From the NCBI RefSeq assembly GCF_003326795.1, contig NZ_JPWI01000002.1, forward strand, positions 310,001-374,000: a DNA stretch of 64,000 nucleotides, in the 5' to 3' direction. How positions within the stretch are numbered: position 1 is the first letter of the stretch; every line of letters starts with the position of its first letter. A program made the position numbers and the translations under genes. This DNA comes from Thalassospira profundimaris (GTDB taxonomy: Bacteria; Pseudomonadota; Alphaproteobacteria; Rhodospirillales; Thalassospiraceae). Under the pieces are notes generated by a model. The model was not told the DNA's origin. It did no database searches and was given only the letters and a program-made list of their open reading frames with translations. This document shows positions 51,246 through 60,051 of this stretch, one piece after another.

Positions 51246-52778
51246 ATGCAGCCCATTCTAGAAGTTCACGACATTCATAAATCCTTCGGCCCGGTGCAGG
51301 CCCTGCGCGGTGTTCAACTGTCGCTGATGCCCGGCGAGGTCCATGCCCTTATGGGGGAAAATGGTGCGGGAAAATCCACGCTGATGAATATTCTTAGCGG
51401 TGTATTCCCGCCTGACCAGGGACGTATCCATTTCAAGGGACGTGACATAATTCTTTCCGATCCTGCAAAAGCGCAGGCACATGGCATCGGTCTGGTACAT
51501 CAGGAAATAGCCCTGTGCCCGGACATTTCCGTTGCAGAAAATATCCTGATGGCAGCGACCAACGCGCGTACCTCATTTTTGATGAATGATCGTGAATTGC
51601 GCGAACGTGCCAAAAAAGTTCTGGCCGATCTGATGCCGATACCTGTTGATGAAAAAGTCGGAAATCTGCCAATAGCCAGTCAACAAATTGTCGAGATTGC
51701 CAAGGCCCTGACCCTTGACTGTGATGTGCTGATTTTCGATGAGCCAACTGCGGCACTGACAGATAGTGAGGCCGAAGCCCTGTTTCGGATCATTGCTGAT
51801 CTGAAGGCGCGCAATATCGGTATCATCTATATCAGTCATCGCATGGCAGAAATCTTTGCGATTTCTGACCGGATCACGGTGTTCCGGGACGGGACTTTCA
51901 TTGACACCCTGATGACGGAAGATACCAGCCCTGATGAAGTGGCAACCAAAATGGTTGGCCGCGAAATCCTTCATCAGTTTCCGGCAAAGAACCCTGATCT
52001 GAAAGGGGGGATGTCATCGGTCATGTCTGTGCGTGAACTAAGTGATGACGGTTTCCTGAAAGATATCAGCTTTGATTTGCGCGAGGGCGAGGTTCTTGGT
52101 CTCGGCGGTTTGATAGGTGCCGGACGCAGCGAACTTGCACATGCGATTTGCGGACTAAGCCGCAAAACCACCGGATCCGTGGCAATGCGCGGCAAACCAC
52201 TGAATATTGAAAGTTATGCCGAAAGTATTCGGAACGGGCTTGTGTATCTGTCTGAAGATCGTAAGGGGTCAGGCGTGTTCCTTGACCTGTCGATTGCTGC
52301 AAACATCACGGCCCTTGATCTTCGGCATGTCAGCTCAAAGGGATTTGTGCTCCAGCGCGAAGAGGAAAAACGGGCTGAGGAACTCGGCCGTCTGCTTTCG
52401 TTGCGCTGTGCTCATGTCAGTCAGCCGGTATCTGCGCTCAGCGGTGGAAACCAGCAAAAGGTGGCAATCGCCAAGATGCTTTCGGTGCACCCCGATATCA
52501 TCATTTTTGATGAACCGACCCGCGGTGTTGATGTTGGTGCCAAGAGCGAGATTTACACCATCTTGCGTAATCTGGCGTCCAAGGGGGTCGGGGTTCTTGT
52601 TATCTCGTCCGAGATGCCTGAACTGATTGGTCTTTGCGATCGCATTATTGTTCTTCACGAAGGCAGAGTTGCCGGTGAAGTCGAAGACGAAAATATGACC
52701 GAAGAAAAAATCATGAAACTGGCTTCGGGGCTTTCCCGCCAGAACGCGGTCGTGAAGGAACGGGAGTTGGTGTCATGA
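51246..52778 (+). CDS. Sugar-type ABC transporter ATP-binding protein (two ATPase domains)
   Basis: A 510-residue RbsA/MglA-like protein with two fused nucleotide-binding domains. The first domain has Walker A GENGAGKSTLMNILSG and Walker B DVLIFDEPTAALTD, with the signature region at LPIASQQIVEIAKAL. The second has a degenerate Walker A (GLGGLIGAGRSELAHAICGL), the signature SGGNQQKVAIAKML and Walker B DIIIFDEPTRGVDVG. This pattern is normal for the family. The start at 51246 (MQPILEVHDIHKSFGP) follows a weak ribosome site. Overlaps the permease gene by four bases. Confidence 0.94.
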   Translation: MQPILEVHDIHKSFGPVQALRGVQLSLMPGEVHALMGENGAGKSTLMNILSGVFPPDQGRIHFKGRDIILSDPAKAQAHGIGLVHQEIALCPDISVAENILMAATNARTSFLMNDRELRERAKKVLADLMPIPVDEKVGNLPIASQQIVEIAKALTLDCDVLIFDEPTAALTDSEAEALFRIIADLKARNIGIIYISHRMAEIFAISDRITVFRDGTFIDTLMTEDTSPDEVATKMVGREILHQFPAKNPDLKGGMSSVMSVRELSDDGFLKDISFDLREGEVLGLGGLIGAGRSELAHAICGLSRKTTGSVAMRGKPLNIESYAESIRNGLVYLSEDRKGSGVFLDLSIAANITALDLRHVSSKGFVLQREEEKRAEELGRLLSLRCAHVSQPVSALSGGNQQKVAIAKMLSVHPDIIIFDEPTRGVDVGAKSEIYTILRNLASKGVGVLVISSEMPELIGLCDRIIVLHEGRVAGEVEDENMTEEKIMKLASGLSRQNAVVKERELVS

Positions 52779-53830
52779 CATCGGTCAAGGCCTTGAAACC
52801 AGAAACCAAAACGAAAAACGAAACACAGAATGCGGAGGCAACCCAGTTGAACAAGGGTGTGCAAAACCGAATGTTGGGAATTTTCAAAGCGCGTGAAGCG
52901 GGGCTTGTTGCCATCATCCTGATTATTTGCATCGCGATGAGCTTTGCCTCGCCCTATTTTCTGACCTGGCAAAATTTCCGGGCCATGTTGCTGTCTTTCT
53001 CGATTGAGGGGATTGTCGTGGTCGGGATGACAATTCTGTTGATTGTTGGCGGAATTGATCTTTCTGTCGGTTCGGTCGTGTGTCTGGCCATGGTGATTGG
53101 TGGCAAGCTTTTCCTGATGGGGATGGATCCCTGGTCGGCAAGTTTGATTGCAATTCTGGCATGCGGCTTTATCGGCTTCCTTATGGGGCAATGTGTAACC
53201 CGCATAGGACTTCACTTCTTTATCGTGTCACTGGCCTTCATGGTCATCGCACGTGGCCTTTCATTGCTGATCACAAAGGGGACGCCGCAATCGCTGTTTA
53301 CCCTGCCGCCAAGTTTCAAATTTATCGGACAGGGTGATATTGCCGGAATGCCGTTTGTGATCATCCTGTTCTTTGCGCTGGTTGTCTTTTTCGACCTTTT
53401 GCTGCGCCATTCAACCATCTTCCGCAAAGTCTATTACACCGGCAGCAACGAAAAGGCGGCGCTGTTTTCAGGGATCAAGACCAAGCGTATCAAGATTTTA
53501 TGCGCGACCCTCTGCGGACTTTTGTCCGGTGTGGCCGGCGTTGTCTATATGGCGCGTTTCGGTGCCGCGACGCCGCAGTTCGGTATTGGCATGGAGCTTA
53601 GCGTGATTGCGGCCGCGGTAATTGGCGGCGCCAGCCTGAATGGTGGATCGGGAACCATCTTTGGTGCGGTTCTTGGTGCGGCCCTTCTGTCACTGGTGAC
53701 AAGTTCCCTGATCCTGCTTGATGTGCCGGTTTACTGGCAGGACATCATTCGCGGTCTGATTCTTCTGGTCGCGGTTTCGGCGGACCATCTGCTCAATCGC
53801 CGCAAGCGCAGCGCATCGGCCAAATCGTAA
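52775..53830 (+). CDS. Sugar-type ABC transporter permease
   Basis: A 351-residue RbsC-like inner membrane permease with about nine to ten hydrophobic segments (LVAIILIICIAMSFASPYFL, IVVVGMTILLIVGGIDLSVG). The family motif GGIDLSVGSVVCLAMV and the EAA-like loop around AVIGGASLNGGSGTIFGAVL are clear. The N-terminal 40 residues are a charged, lysine-rich cytoplasmic extension not seen in all members. Overlaps the ATPase gene (ATGA). Only one permease gene is present, so the channel should be a homodimer. Confidence 0.93.
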   Translation: MTSVKALKPETKTKNETQNAEATQLNKGVQNRMLGIFKAREAGLVAIILIICIAMSFASPYFLTWQNFRAMLLSFSIEGIVVVGMTILLIVGGIDLSVGSVVCLAMVIGGKLFLMGMDPWSASLIAILACGFIGFLMGQCVTRIGLHFFIVSLAFMVIARGLSLLITKGTPQSLFTLPPSFKFIGQGDIAGMPFVIILFFALVVFFDLLLRHSTIFRKVYYTGSNEKAALFSGIKTKRIKILCATLCGLLSGVAGVVYMARFGAATPQFGIGMELSVIAAAVIGGASLNGGSGTIFGAVLGAALLSLVTSSLILLDVPVYWQDIIRGLILLVAVSADHLLNRRKRSASAKS

Positions 53831-53850
53831 TCGCGTCAGGAACAAAAAGA

Positions 53851-54813
53851 ATGACCAACAGTACAGAATTCGAGCGACTGCGACGCCTGCACAAGGTTCT
53901 GGTGATGTTCTACGAACAGAATATTTCCCAAGCCAAAATTGCGGAACTGACAGGTTTGTCACACACCACAGTTAACCGGCTGGTGAAGGAAGGCCAGGAG
54001 CGTGGACTGGTCGAGATTACCGTCAAGTCACCCTTTGGCAATATGACGGATCTTGGGGCCCTGATCGCGGAAGCGGGACGGATTGAAAACGCGATTGTGG
54101 TGCCGGAAGTCTCGACCGACCCCAAGATCACGATCAAGTCTACGGCGGATGCGGCCGCAGCCGCTTTGTTTGAAAAACTTGAAGATGGCATGACCATCGC
54201 AATCTCAGGCGGGGTTGGTGTCAGTGCGATTGTCGAGGCAATGAAACCAAAACGTACATATGACGTGACGGTTGTGCCGGGAACCGGCGGGGTTCAGGGA
54301 AAATATTACACGGATGTCAATCAGGTTTCGATGGCAATGGCCGAAAAGCTTGGGGGGCGTGCGCTTCAGCTTCATGCACCAATTATCGCGGGTTCACGAG
54401 AAGCACGTGACACTTTGCTGGATGTCCGTTCGATCCGTGACGTTTTTGATATTGCCCGCAAGGCCGATATTGCCGTGATGGGTATCGGGTCAGTGCGCGA
54501 GAGTACATCAACCTACCTGTCTCTTGATGACGATATCGACCGTGACGAAGTCCTCGCTGCCGGGGCAAGTGGTGAATTGCTGGCGCATCTGATCAGCAAG
54601 GATGGCGCTCCGTGCGACTATTCGGGCAATGACCGTGTGGTTGCCCTTACCCTTGATGAATTGCGTCAGATCCCGCACCGCTTTGCCATTGCCAGTGGTC
54701 AACACAAGGCAGAGCCGATTGCGGCAATTTTGCGCGGTGATTTCCTGACAACCTTGGCGATCGATGAACAAACCGCCTATGCGGTCAGCGACATACTAAA
54801 AGGAGATGCCTGA
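53851..54813 (+). CDS. SorC/DeoR-type sugar-binding transcriptional regulator
   Basis: A 320-residue regulator of the SorC family (the family of SorC, LsrR, CggR and EryD). The N-terminal helix-turn-helix (QAKIAELTGLSHTTVNRLVKE) covers residues about 30-50. It is followed by a large sugar-phosphate-binding domain with AISGGVGVSAIVEAM, VVPGTGGVQGKYYTD and ADIAVMGIGSV. Family members are released from DNA by a phosphorylated pathway intermediate. The gene lies inside the operon, so it is likely to autoregulate through the operator-like repeat upstream of the binding-protein gene. That link is inference. Confidence 0.92.
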   Translation: MTNSTEFERLRRLHKVLVMFYEQNISQAKIAELTGLSHTTVNRLVKEGQERGLVEITVKSPFGNMTDLGALIAEAGRIENAIVVPEVSTDPKITIKSTADAAAAALFEKLEDGMTIAISGGVGVSAIVEAMKPKRTYDVTVVPGTGGVQGKYYTDVNQVSMAMAEKLGGRALQLHAPIIAGSREARDTLLDVRSIRDVFDIARKADIAVMGIGSVRESTSTYLSLDDDIDRDEVLAAGASGELLAHLISKDGAPCDYSGNDRVVALTLDELRQIPHRFAIASGQHKAEPIAAILRGDFLTTLAIDEQTAYAVSDILKGDA

Positions 54814-55808
54814 TGGCACAGCTTATTCGTGAAATTGGAAAATCCGGTGTATCGGCATCAGCAATTGGGCTTGGAACCTGGGCGATGGGGGGCTGGATGT
54901 GGGGGGGACATGATGATGCCAACTCCATCAAAGCCATTCAGGCGTCAATTGATGCAGGTATCTCGCTGATTGATACAGCACCTGCCTATGGTCTTGGTCG
55001 TGCCGAGGAACTTGTTGGTCAGGCTATCGAGGGACGCAGGGACCAGGTGGTGATCGCGACCAAGTGCGGCATGGTCTGGGATACGGACAAGGGCAACTAT
55101 TTCGTCGATGAACATGACAAGAAAATCCACCGTTATCTGGGGGCAGAGTCTGTCCGTGCCGAACTTGAAAGCAGCCTTAAACGTCTGCGCACAGACTATA
55201 TCGATCTTTACATCACCCATTGGCAGGACCCAACAACACCAATTGCCGAAACAATGGGTGCCCTTCTTGATCTGAAACGTGAAGGCAAGATCCGCTCAAT
55301 CGGGATCAGCAATGTGAATGCTGGCGAGATGAAACAGTATCTGGCCGCCGGGCAACTTGATTGCATCCAGGAATGCTACAACATGCTCGAACGTCAGCTT
55401 GAAGAAGAACTCGTGCCGCTCTGTCTTGAGAACAATGTGGCCGTGCTGAGTTATTCTTCGATGGCGCTTGGTTTGCTATCGGGCAAGATCGGGCCGGACC
55501 GCGTGTTTGAAGGCGATGATCTTCGCCGGGACAACCCGAAATTCTCGGTCGAAAATCGCAAGCTGGTTGCCGATTTCATGAAGGTTCTGCTTCCGATTGC
55601 TGATGCGCATAATGTCGAGCCGGGACAAATTGTGATCGCATGGACGATTGCGCAAAAGGGTATCACCTTCTCGCTATGCGGGGCGCGAAATGCGCAGCAG
55701 GCCTTGGAAAATGCCCGCGCCGGTGAAATCGTCCTGTCTTCTGATGAACTTGCAATCATTGACCAGGCAATTGCGGCCCATCTTGGCCCAGTCGCACGTG
55801 CGGCCTGA
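54813..55808 (+). CDS. Aldo/keto reductase
   Basis: A 331-residue NADPH-dependent reductase of the AKR superfamily. The catalytic tetrad is visible: Asp and Tyr in LIDTAPAYGLGRAEELVGQA, Lys in VIATKCGMVWD, and His in YITHWQDPTTPI. The cofactor region is near IGISNVNAGEMKQYL. The ATG overlaps the TGA of the regulator gene (TGATG). In this operon it would reduce a sugar aldehyde, for example glyceraldehyde or glycolaldehyde released by the aldolase, or oxidise an incoming sugar; both are inference. Confidence 0.92.
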   Translation: MAQLIREIGKSGVSASAIGLGTWAMGGWMWGGHDDANSIKAIQASIDAGISLIDTAPAYGLGRAEELVGQAIEGRRDQVVIATKCGMVWDTDKGNYFVDEHDKKIHRYLGAESVRAELESSLKRLRTDYIDLYITHWQDPTTPIAETMGALLDLKREGKIRSIGISNVNAGEMKQYLAAGQLDCIQECYNMLERQLEEELVPLCLENNVAVLSYSSMALGLLSGKIGPDRVFEGDDLRRDNPKFSVENRKLVADFMKVLLPIADAHNVEPGQIVIAWTIAQKGITFSLCGARNAQQALENARAGEIVLSSDELAIIDQAIAAHLGPVARAA

Positions 55809-55819
55809 TTGACAATAAG

Positions 55820-57514
55820 ATGACACAGAATTCTCAGGATAAAACAATCCCGAAACGGGCCACCGTTGTTGTGGTCGGGGGCGGGATCAACGGGATCAGT
55901 GTGTTCCGTGATCTGGCCTTGCAGGGGATCGATGTTGTGTTGCTGGAACAGAGAGATTTCTGTTCCGGTGCAAGTGCGGCACTTTCGCGCATGGTTCATG
56001 GTGGATTGCGCTATCTGGAAAATGGCGAGTTCCGGCTTGTCCGGCAATCCCTGCAAGAACGCGACCTTCTGTTACGCAATGCACCGCACTACGTATTTCC
56101 GTTGCCGACGCTGGTGCCGATTTTTGATGTCTTTAACGGGTCAATGGCATCTCTGAAACGTTTCATTGGTCTTGGAAGCGGGCCGTCGCGGAGATCCGCG
56201 ATGATGATCAAGATAGGCTTGATGCTTTATGACTGGTTGTCGCGCAAAAGCCGTACCATGCCAGCCCATCAATTCGTCTCGCGCAAGAAACTTCGTGCGA
56301 TGACCCCTGATCTTTCGCCGGATGCCAAGTTCGGGGCGATCTATTATGACGCTTGGGTCAAGTATCCGGAACGTCTTGGTGTCGAGATGATCCTTGATAC
56401 GCAAGAAGCCTGTCCGAACGCCAGTGCACATTCCTATATCGCGGTCGAAAAAGTCGAAGGTCAAAATATCCACTGGCGCGACCGCCTGACCGGCGAGACC
56501 GGTACGATTGCCCCCGATCTGGTTGTTAATGCAACCGGTGCCTGGGTTGATTTCACTAATCTGGCCTTATCTGGCGGACAGGAAAACGACACGCCACGCT
56601 TTGTCCGCGGGACCAAGGGATCGCATCTGATGATCCGTAACAAGCAGCTGGCCGCTGCTTTGGATGATCAGATGGTTTACTACGAGAATGCTGACGGACG
56701 GATCTGCATTGCCTTTAATTATCTTGGTGTCTCACTGGTCGGTTCGACAGATATCCTGATTGATGATCCCGAACTCGCGCGCTGCGAACAAAGCGAAAAG
56801 GACTATATGCTTGACGCGTTGCGTTTTGTTTTTCCTGAAATCGAGATCAGTCAGGACGATATCGTTCATGTCTTTACCGGTGTGCGGCCATTGCCCGTCA
56901 GTGATGCGGATGCTACCGGCCGGATCAGTCGTGATCATTCGCACCGCGAACAGGAACCTAATGACAAACGTGATTTCCCGGTCATCAGTCTGATTGGCGG
57001 GAAGTGGACAACATTTCGCGTATTTGGCGAAGAAATTGCCGATGTGGTTTTGAAGCGTCTGGGACGCAAACGCCAATGCAGCACAAGCCATCTGCGTATC
57101 GGCGGCGGTCGTGATTTTCCGAATTCCGAGAGCGATCTGGATGACTGGGTCGGGGCTGAACTGATTGATCTGACAATTGATCGCCCGACCCTTGAACGCC
57201 TTGCCGAACGTTATGGCAGCCGGGCAATAGAGATCGCGCGTTTTTGCCAGTCGGGTCCGGATGCTCAACTTGTCGCAGCATCAGCATATTCCCGTCGCGA
57301 GATCGAATTTCTGATCCGCAATGAAAAAGTGCGCAGCCTTTCCGACATCTTGTTACGCCGCACAGGCATCGGTTTGGAAGGTGGGATCACACAGCCTTTG
57401 ATTGATGAAATCGGAACGCTGATGTCTGACGTGCTGGGTTGGACCGCATCCGAACTTGAACATCACAAACAGTTGCTGGGTGAAGAGCTCGGCAAAAAAC
57501 ACAGCATTGTCTGA
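55820..57514 (+). CDS. GlpD/EryB-like FAD-dependent sugar-alcohol-phosphate dehydrogenase
   Basis: A 564-residue FAD enzyme of the glycerol-3-phosphate dehydrogenase family. The FAD-binding motif is TVVVVGGGINGISVFRDLAL at residues 15-34. The conserved SRMVHGGLRYLENGEFRLV follows. Substrate-site and C-terminal family blocks include FTGVRPLPVSDADA and LIGGKWTTFRVFGEEIAD. EryB of erythritol catabolism belongs to the same family. In an operon with an FGGY kinase and an aldolase, a polyol-phosphate is a more likely substrate than glycerol-3-phosphate. It is membrane-associated in related enzymes and feeds ubiquinone. Confidence 0.88.
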   Translation: MTQNSQDKTIPKRATVVVVGGGINGISVFRDLALQGIDVVLLEQRDFCSGASAALSRMVHGGLRYLENGEFRLVRQSLQERDLLLRNAPHYVFPLPTLVPIFDVFNGSMASLKRFIGLGSGPSRRSAMMIKIGLMLYDWLSRKSRTMPAHQFVSRKKLRAMTPDLSPDAKFGAIYYDAWVKYPERLGVEMILDTQEACPNASAHSYIAVEKVEGQNIHWRDRLTGETGTIAPDLVVNATGAWVDFTNLALSGGQENDTPRFVRGTKGSHLMIRNKQLAAALDDQMVYYENADGRICIAFNYLGVSLVGSTDILIDDPELARCEQSEKDYMLDALRFVFPEIEISQDDIVHVFTGVRPLPVSDADATGRISRDHSHREQEPNDKRDFPVISLIGGKWTTFRVFGEEIADVVLKRLGRKRQCSTSHLRIGGGRDFPNSESDLDDWVGAELIDLTIDRPTLERLAERYGSRAIEIARFCQSGPDAQLVAASAYSRREIEFLIRNEKVRSLSDILLRRTGIGLEGGITQPLIDEIGTLMSDVLGWTASELEHHKQLLGEELGKKHSIV

Positions 57515-57549
57515 AGAATGAACCGGGCAATCCGGTCAGAGGAGGAAAC

Positions 57550-58398
57550 ATGTTCGTATCGAAAAAAGTGCGCTTGAACCGTTTGATGAAAAACGGCCGT
57601 TGTCTTGATGTCGCCATTGACCATGGTGTTTGTAATGAACCCAGCTTCATGCTCGGTCTCGAAGATGTACAGTCGGTGGTTAACACACTGGTTGATGCGC
57701 GGCCCGATGCCATTCAGATGAATTACGGGCAATCCGACCTGTTGCAGACATTGCCGGGGGAAAACCGCCCGGCACTGGTGATGCGTGTTGATATGGGTAA
57801 TCCATATAACAAGGAACGCCATCGTTCGATGTGGGCGGTGATGCAGAACGAAAGTGATCCGATTCTGCCGGCATTGCGGATGGACGCGGCCTGTGTCGTG
57901 GTCAATCTGTTCATGCTTCCGGACGAACCAGACCTGTTCCGTCAGTGTGTGCAGAACATTTCGAAGCTTGGCAATGATTGTGAAAAATATGGAATGCCAT
58001 TGATGATCGAACCGCTTGTCATGCAGCCGAACAGCGCACGCGGCGGATATCTTGTCGATGGTGATACAGAAAAAGTCACGACCCTGGTACGTCTGGCACG
58101 TGAAATGGGTGCCGATATCATCAAGGCGGACCCGACGGACGATCCTGAGGACTTCCACCATGTTGTTCAGGCCGCGCGTTGTCCGGTTCTGGTCCGCGGT
58201 GGTGGCAAGGCCGATCTGCGAACTGTGTTTGACAATTCTGCGGCCCTGATGGCGCAAGGGGCTCACGGCATGGTTTATGGTCGCAACATCTATCAACATG
58301 ATAATCCCAAGGCGGTCGTCGCGGCCCTGATGGCGATGATTCACGACGGAGCCGACGGGGCCAAGGCGTGGGATATCTATTCCGGGTTCGAAGGTTAA
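57550..58398 (+). CDS. Class I aldolase of the DhnA/FbaB/LsrF type
   Basis: A 282-residue (beta/alpha)8 aldolase of the DhnA group, which includes class I fructose-bisphosphate aldolase FbaB and LsrF. The acidic-histidine start CLDVAIDHGVCNEPSF has D24 and H25. E154 is in PLMIEPLVMQPN, and the Schiff-base lysine is probably K192 in ADIIKADPTDDPEDFHHVV. A phosphate-binding segment lies in VLVRGGGKADLRTVF. GAGGAAAC precedes the ATG. It lies between the GlpD-like and FGGY kinase genes and would cleave a ketose phosphate to dihydroxyacetone phosphate and an aldehyde. Confidence 0.88.
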   Translation: MFVSKKVRLNRLMKNGRCLDVAIDHGVCNEPSFMLGLEDVQSVVNTLVDARPDAIQMNYGQSDLLQTLPGENRPALVMRVDMGNPYNKERHRSMWAVMQNESDPILPALRMDAACVVVNLFMLPDEPDLFRQCVQNISKLGNDCEKYGMPLMIEPLVMQPNSARGGYLVDGDTEKVTTLVRLAREMGADIIKADPTDDPEDFHHVVQAARCPVLVRGGGKADLRTVFDNSAALMAQGAHGMVYGRNIYQHDNPKAVVAALMAMIHDGADGAKAWDIYSGFEG

Positions 58399-58402
58399 GC
58401 TG

Positions 58403-59923
58403 ATGGCGCGCTATTTCCTTGGAATTGATGCGGGCAATACGGTGGTCAAAACCGTGCTGTTTGATGCCGCCGGCAGAGAAATTGCCCATGCCTCCCGCGA
58501 GGCTGTGTCACATTGTCCTGCCCCGGGGTTTGTGGAACGTGACATCGACCAGTTACGTAATGACCTTTTGGAAGTGGTGGCGGAAGTCATCAGGAAATCC
58601 GGTGTCAATACATCCGATATTGCCGCAATCGGCAGCGCCGGGCACGGCAATGGATTGTATCTTCTGGGGGCGGAAGGCAAAGCGCTTTTAGGGGTTCAGT
58701 CCCTTGATACACGCGCAAACGGGCTTGTTGATGATCTGACCCGTGATGGTGTTGGGGATATAAGTTATCCGATTTCCGGGCAGCGTCCCTGGGTCTCACA
58801 GACACCGACCTTGCTTGCCTGGGTCAAGCGCGAACGCCCGGATATTTATGGGGACACCCGCGCAGTTTTGTTGTGCAAGGACGTGGTGACACATGCGCTG
58901 ACCGGGGTACTGGTCAGTGATATTTCCGACATGGGCGGATGCGGAATGTTGCGTATGCCCGAGAATATATACGACGATGATTTACTTGATGCCTTTGGCA
59001 TTCTTGATGCGCGGGACAAACTGCCGCGTCTTGCGCATCCAAGCGAGATTGTTGGTCATGTCACGGCGGAGGTGGCGGCTAAAACCGGCCTTTGTGTCGG
59101 AACCCCGGTTGTTGCAGGCTTCTTTGACGTGATTGCAAGTGCACTGGGATCGGGTGTTGCTCGTCCGGGACAGGCATCAATGATTGTCGGCACATGGAGC
59201 ATTAACCAGATCATCCTCGAGAATATCGATTTCCAGAGTGAGAACGAAATTTTCATGTCATCTGGTTATGCGGATGGTCGCTTCATGTCGATTGAGAGTT
59301 CGGCGACGTCTGCGGTTAATCTGGAATGGCTGGTTCGGGAATATCTTGAGCATGATGCCGAAGTCGTAAATGGAAAATCACCATTTGACCTTGCCAATGA
59401 GCTGGTTGCCCAAAGCAAATTTGGTCTGGATGGCCCCTATTACCATCCGTATCTGTATGGTGCACCATGCAACGGTACAGCCCGTGCAGGATTCTTTGGT
59501 GTCGGTGGATGGCATGGGCGAGGCGATATGTTGCGTGCCATTTACGAAGGTGTGACCTTTGCGCATCTTCAACATATGCACAAGTTGCGGGCGACCGGTG
59601 CTCATTTTGACAAGATCATTCTGTCGGGTGGCGGAGCACGCAGTACAATCTGGCCTCAAATTATTGCCGATATTCTTGAGCTGCCCCTCAGTGTTGCGAA
59701 ATGTCAGGAAACAGGTGCGCTCGGCGCGGCAATGGCTGCTGCTGTTGGTGTTGGTATGTATCATGACTACGATCAGGCAGCAGACAGCATGGTCAGGATG
59801 GACCGTCATTACAGCCCCGCCCTAGAAGCAAGCGAGATCTATCGCAAACGCTTTGCAATGTGGCGTGATCTGGAAGCGGCGATGCTGCCATTCTGGTCAC
59901 GGTTTGCTGCGGCAAACGCCTGA
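58403..59923 (+). CDS. FGGY-family carbohydrate kinase
   Basis: A 506-residue sugar or polyol kinase. The first phosphate-binding loop is FLGIDAGNTVVKTVLFDAAG, and the catalytic Asp is in GTPVVAGFFDVIASALGSG. The second domain has LSGGGARSTIWPQIIADILE, followed by ETGALGAAMAAAVG. The DAGNTVVK loop departs from the usual DxGTTxxR of glycerol and xylulose kinases and resembles LyxK/EryA-type members. It starts four bases after the aldolase gene. Probably phosphorylates the imported compound or its first product. A weak terminator follows. Confidence 0.9.
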   Translation: MARYFLGIDAGNTVVKTVLFDAAGREIAHASREAVSHCPAPGFVERDIDQLRNDLLEVVAEVIRKSGVNTSDIAAIGSAGHGNGLYLLGAEGKALLGVQSLDTRANGLVDDLTRDGVGDISYPISGQRPWVSQTPTLLAWVKRERPDIYGDTRAVLLCKDVVTHALTGVLVSDISDMGGCGMLRMPENIYDDDLLDAFGILDARDKLPRLAHPSEIVGHVTAEVAAKTGLCVGTPVVAGFFDVIASALGSGVARPGQASMIVGTWSINQIILENIDFQSENEIFMSSGYADGRFMSIESSATSAVNLEWLVREYLEHDAEVVNGKSPFDLANELVAQSKFGLDGPYYHPYLYGAPCNGTARAGFFGVGGWHGRGDMLRAIYEGVTFAHLQHMHKLRATGAHFDKIILSGGGARSTIWPQIIADILELPLSVAKCQETGALGAAMAAAVGVGMYHDYDQAADSMVRMDRHYSPALEASEIYRKRFAMWRDLEAAMLPFWSRFAAANA

Positions 59924-59937
59924 TTTCAGATATTCAG

Positions 59938-59972
59938 CCCCCTGTTGCGACAGTGTGTGACAGGGGGTCTTT
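59938..59972 (+). terminator. Possible terminator after the FGGY kinase gene
   Basis: CCCCCTGT (59938-59945) and ACAGGGGG (59960-59967) form a perfect 8-bp stem with a 14-base loop. The following tract (TCTTTC) is short, so termination may be partial. It lies 15 bases after the kinase stop codon. Confidence 0.5.
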
Positions 59973-60051
59973 CACCTGAAAATTCGACAAAAGACTGTTC
60001 TGACTTATGAACAGGGGCGTCGTCATGCCTGTCCCTTTGCGGAGACAACAG

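Noticed and set aside
50088..59923. Interpretation as an Lsr (AI-2) operon
   Set aside because: The family list (SorC regulator, FGGY kinase, DhnA aldolase, ABC importer) resembles lsr, but there is only one permease gene, no LsrG, the binding protein does not resemble LsrB, and a GlpD-like enzyme and AKR are present.
55820..59923. Assignment as the erythritol pathway eryA/eryB
   Set aside because: The GlpD-like and kinase genes fit the families, but EryC-type and later isomerase genes are missing and a DhnA-type aldolase is present, so I leave the substrate open.
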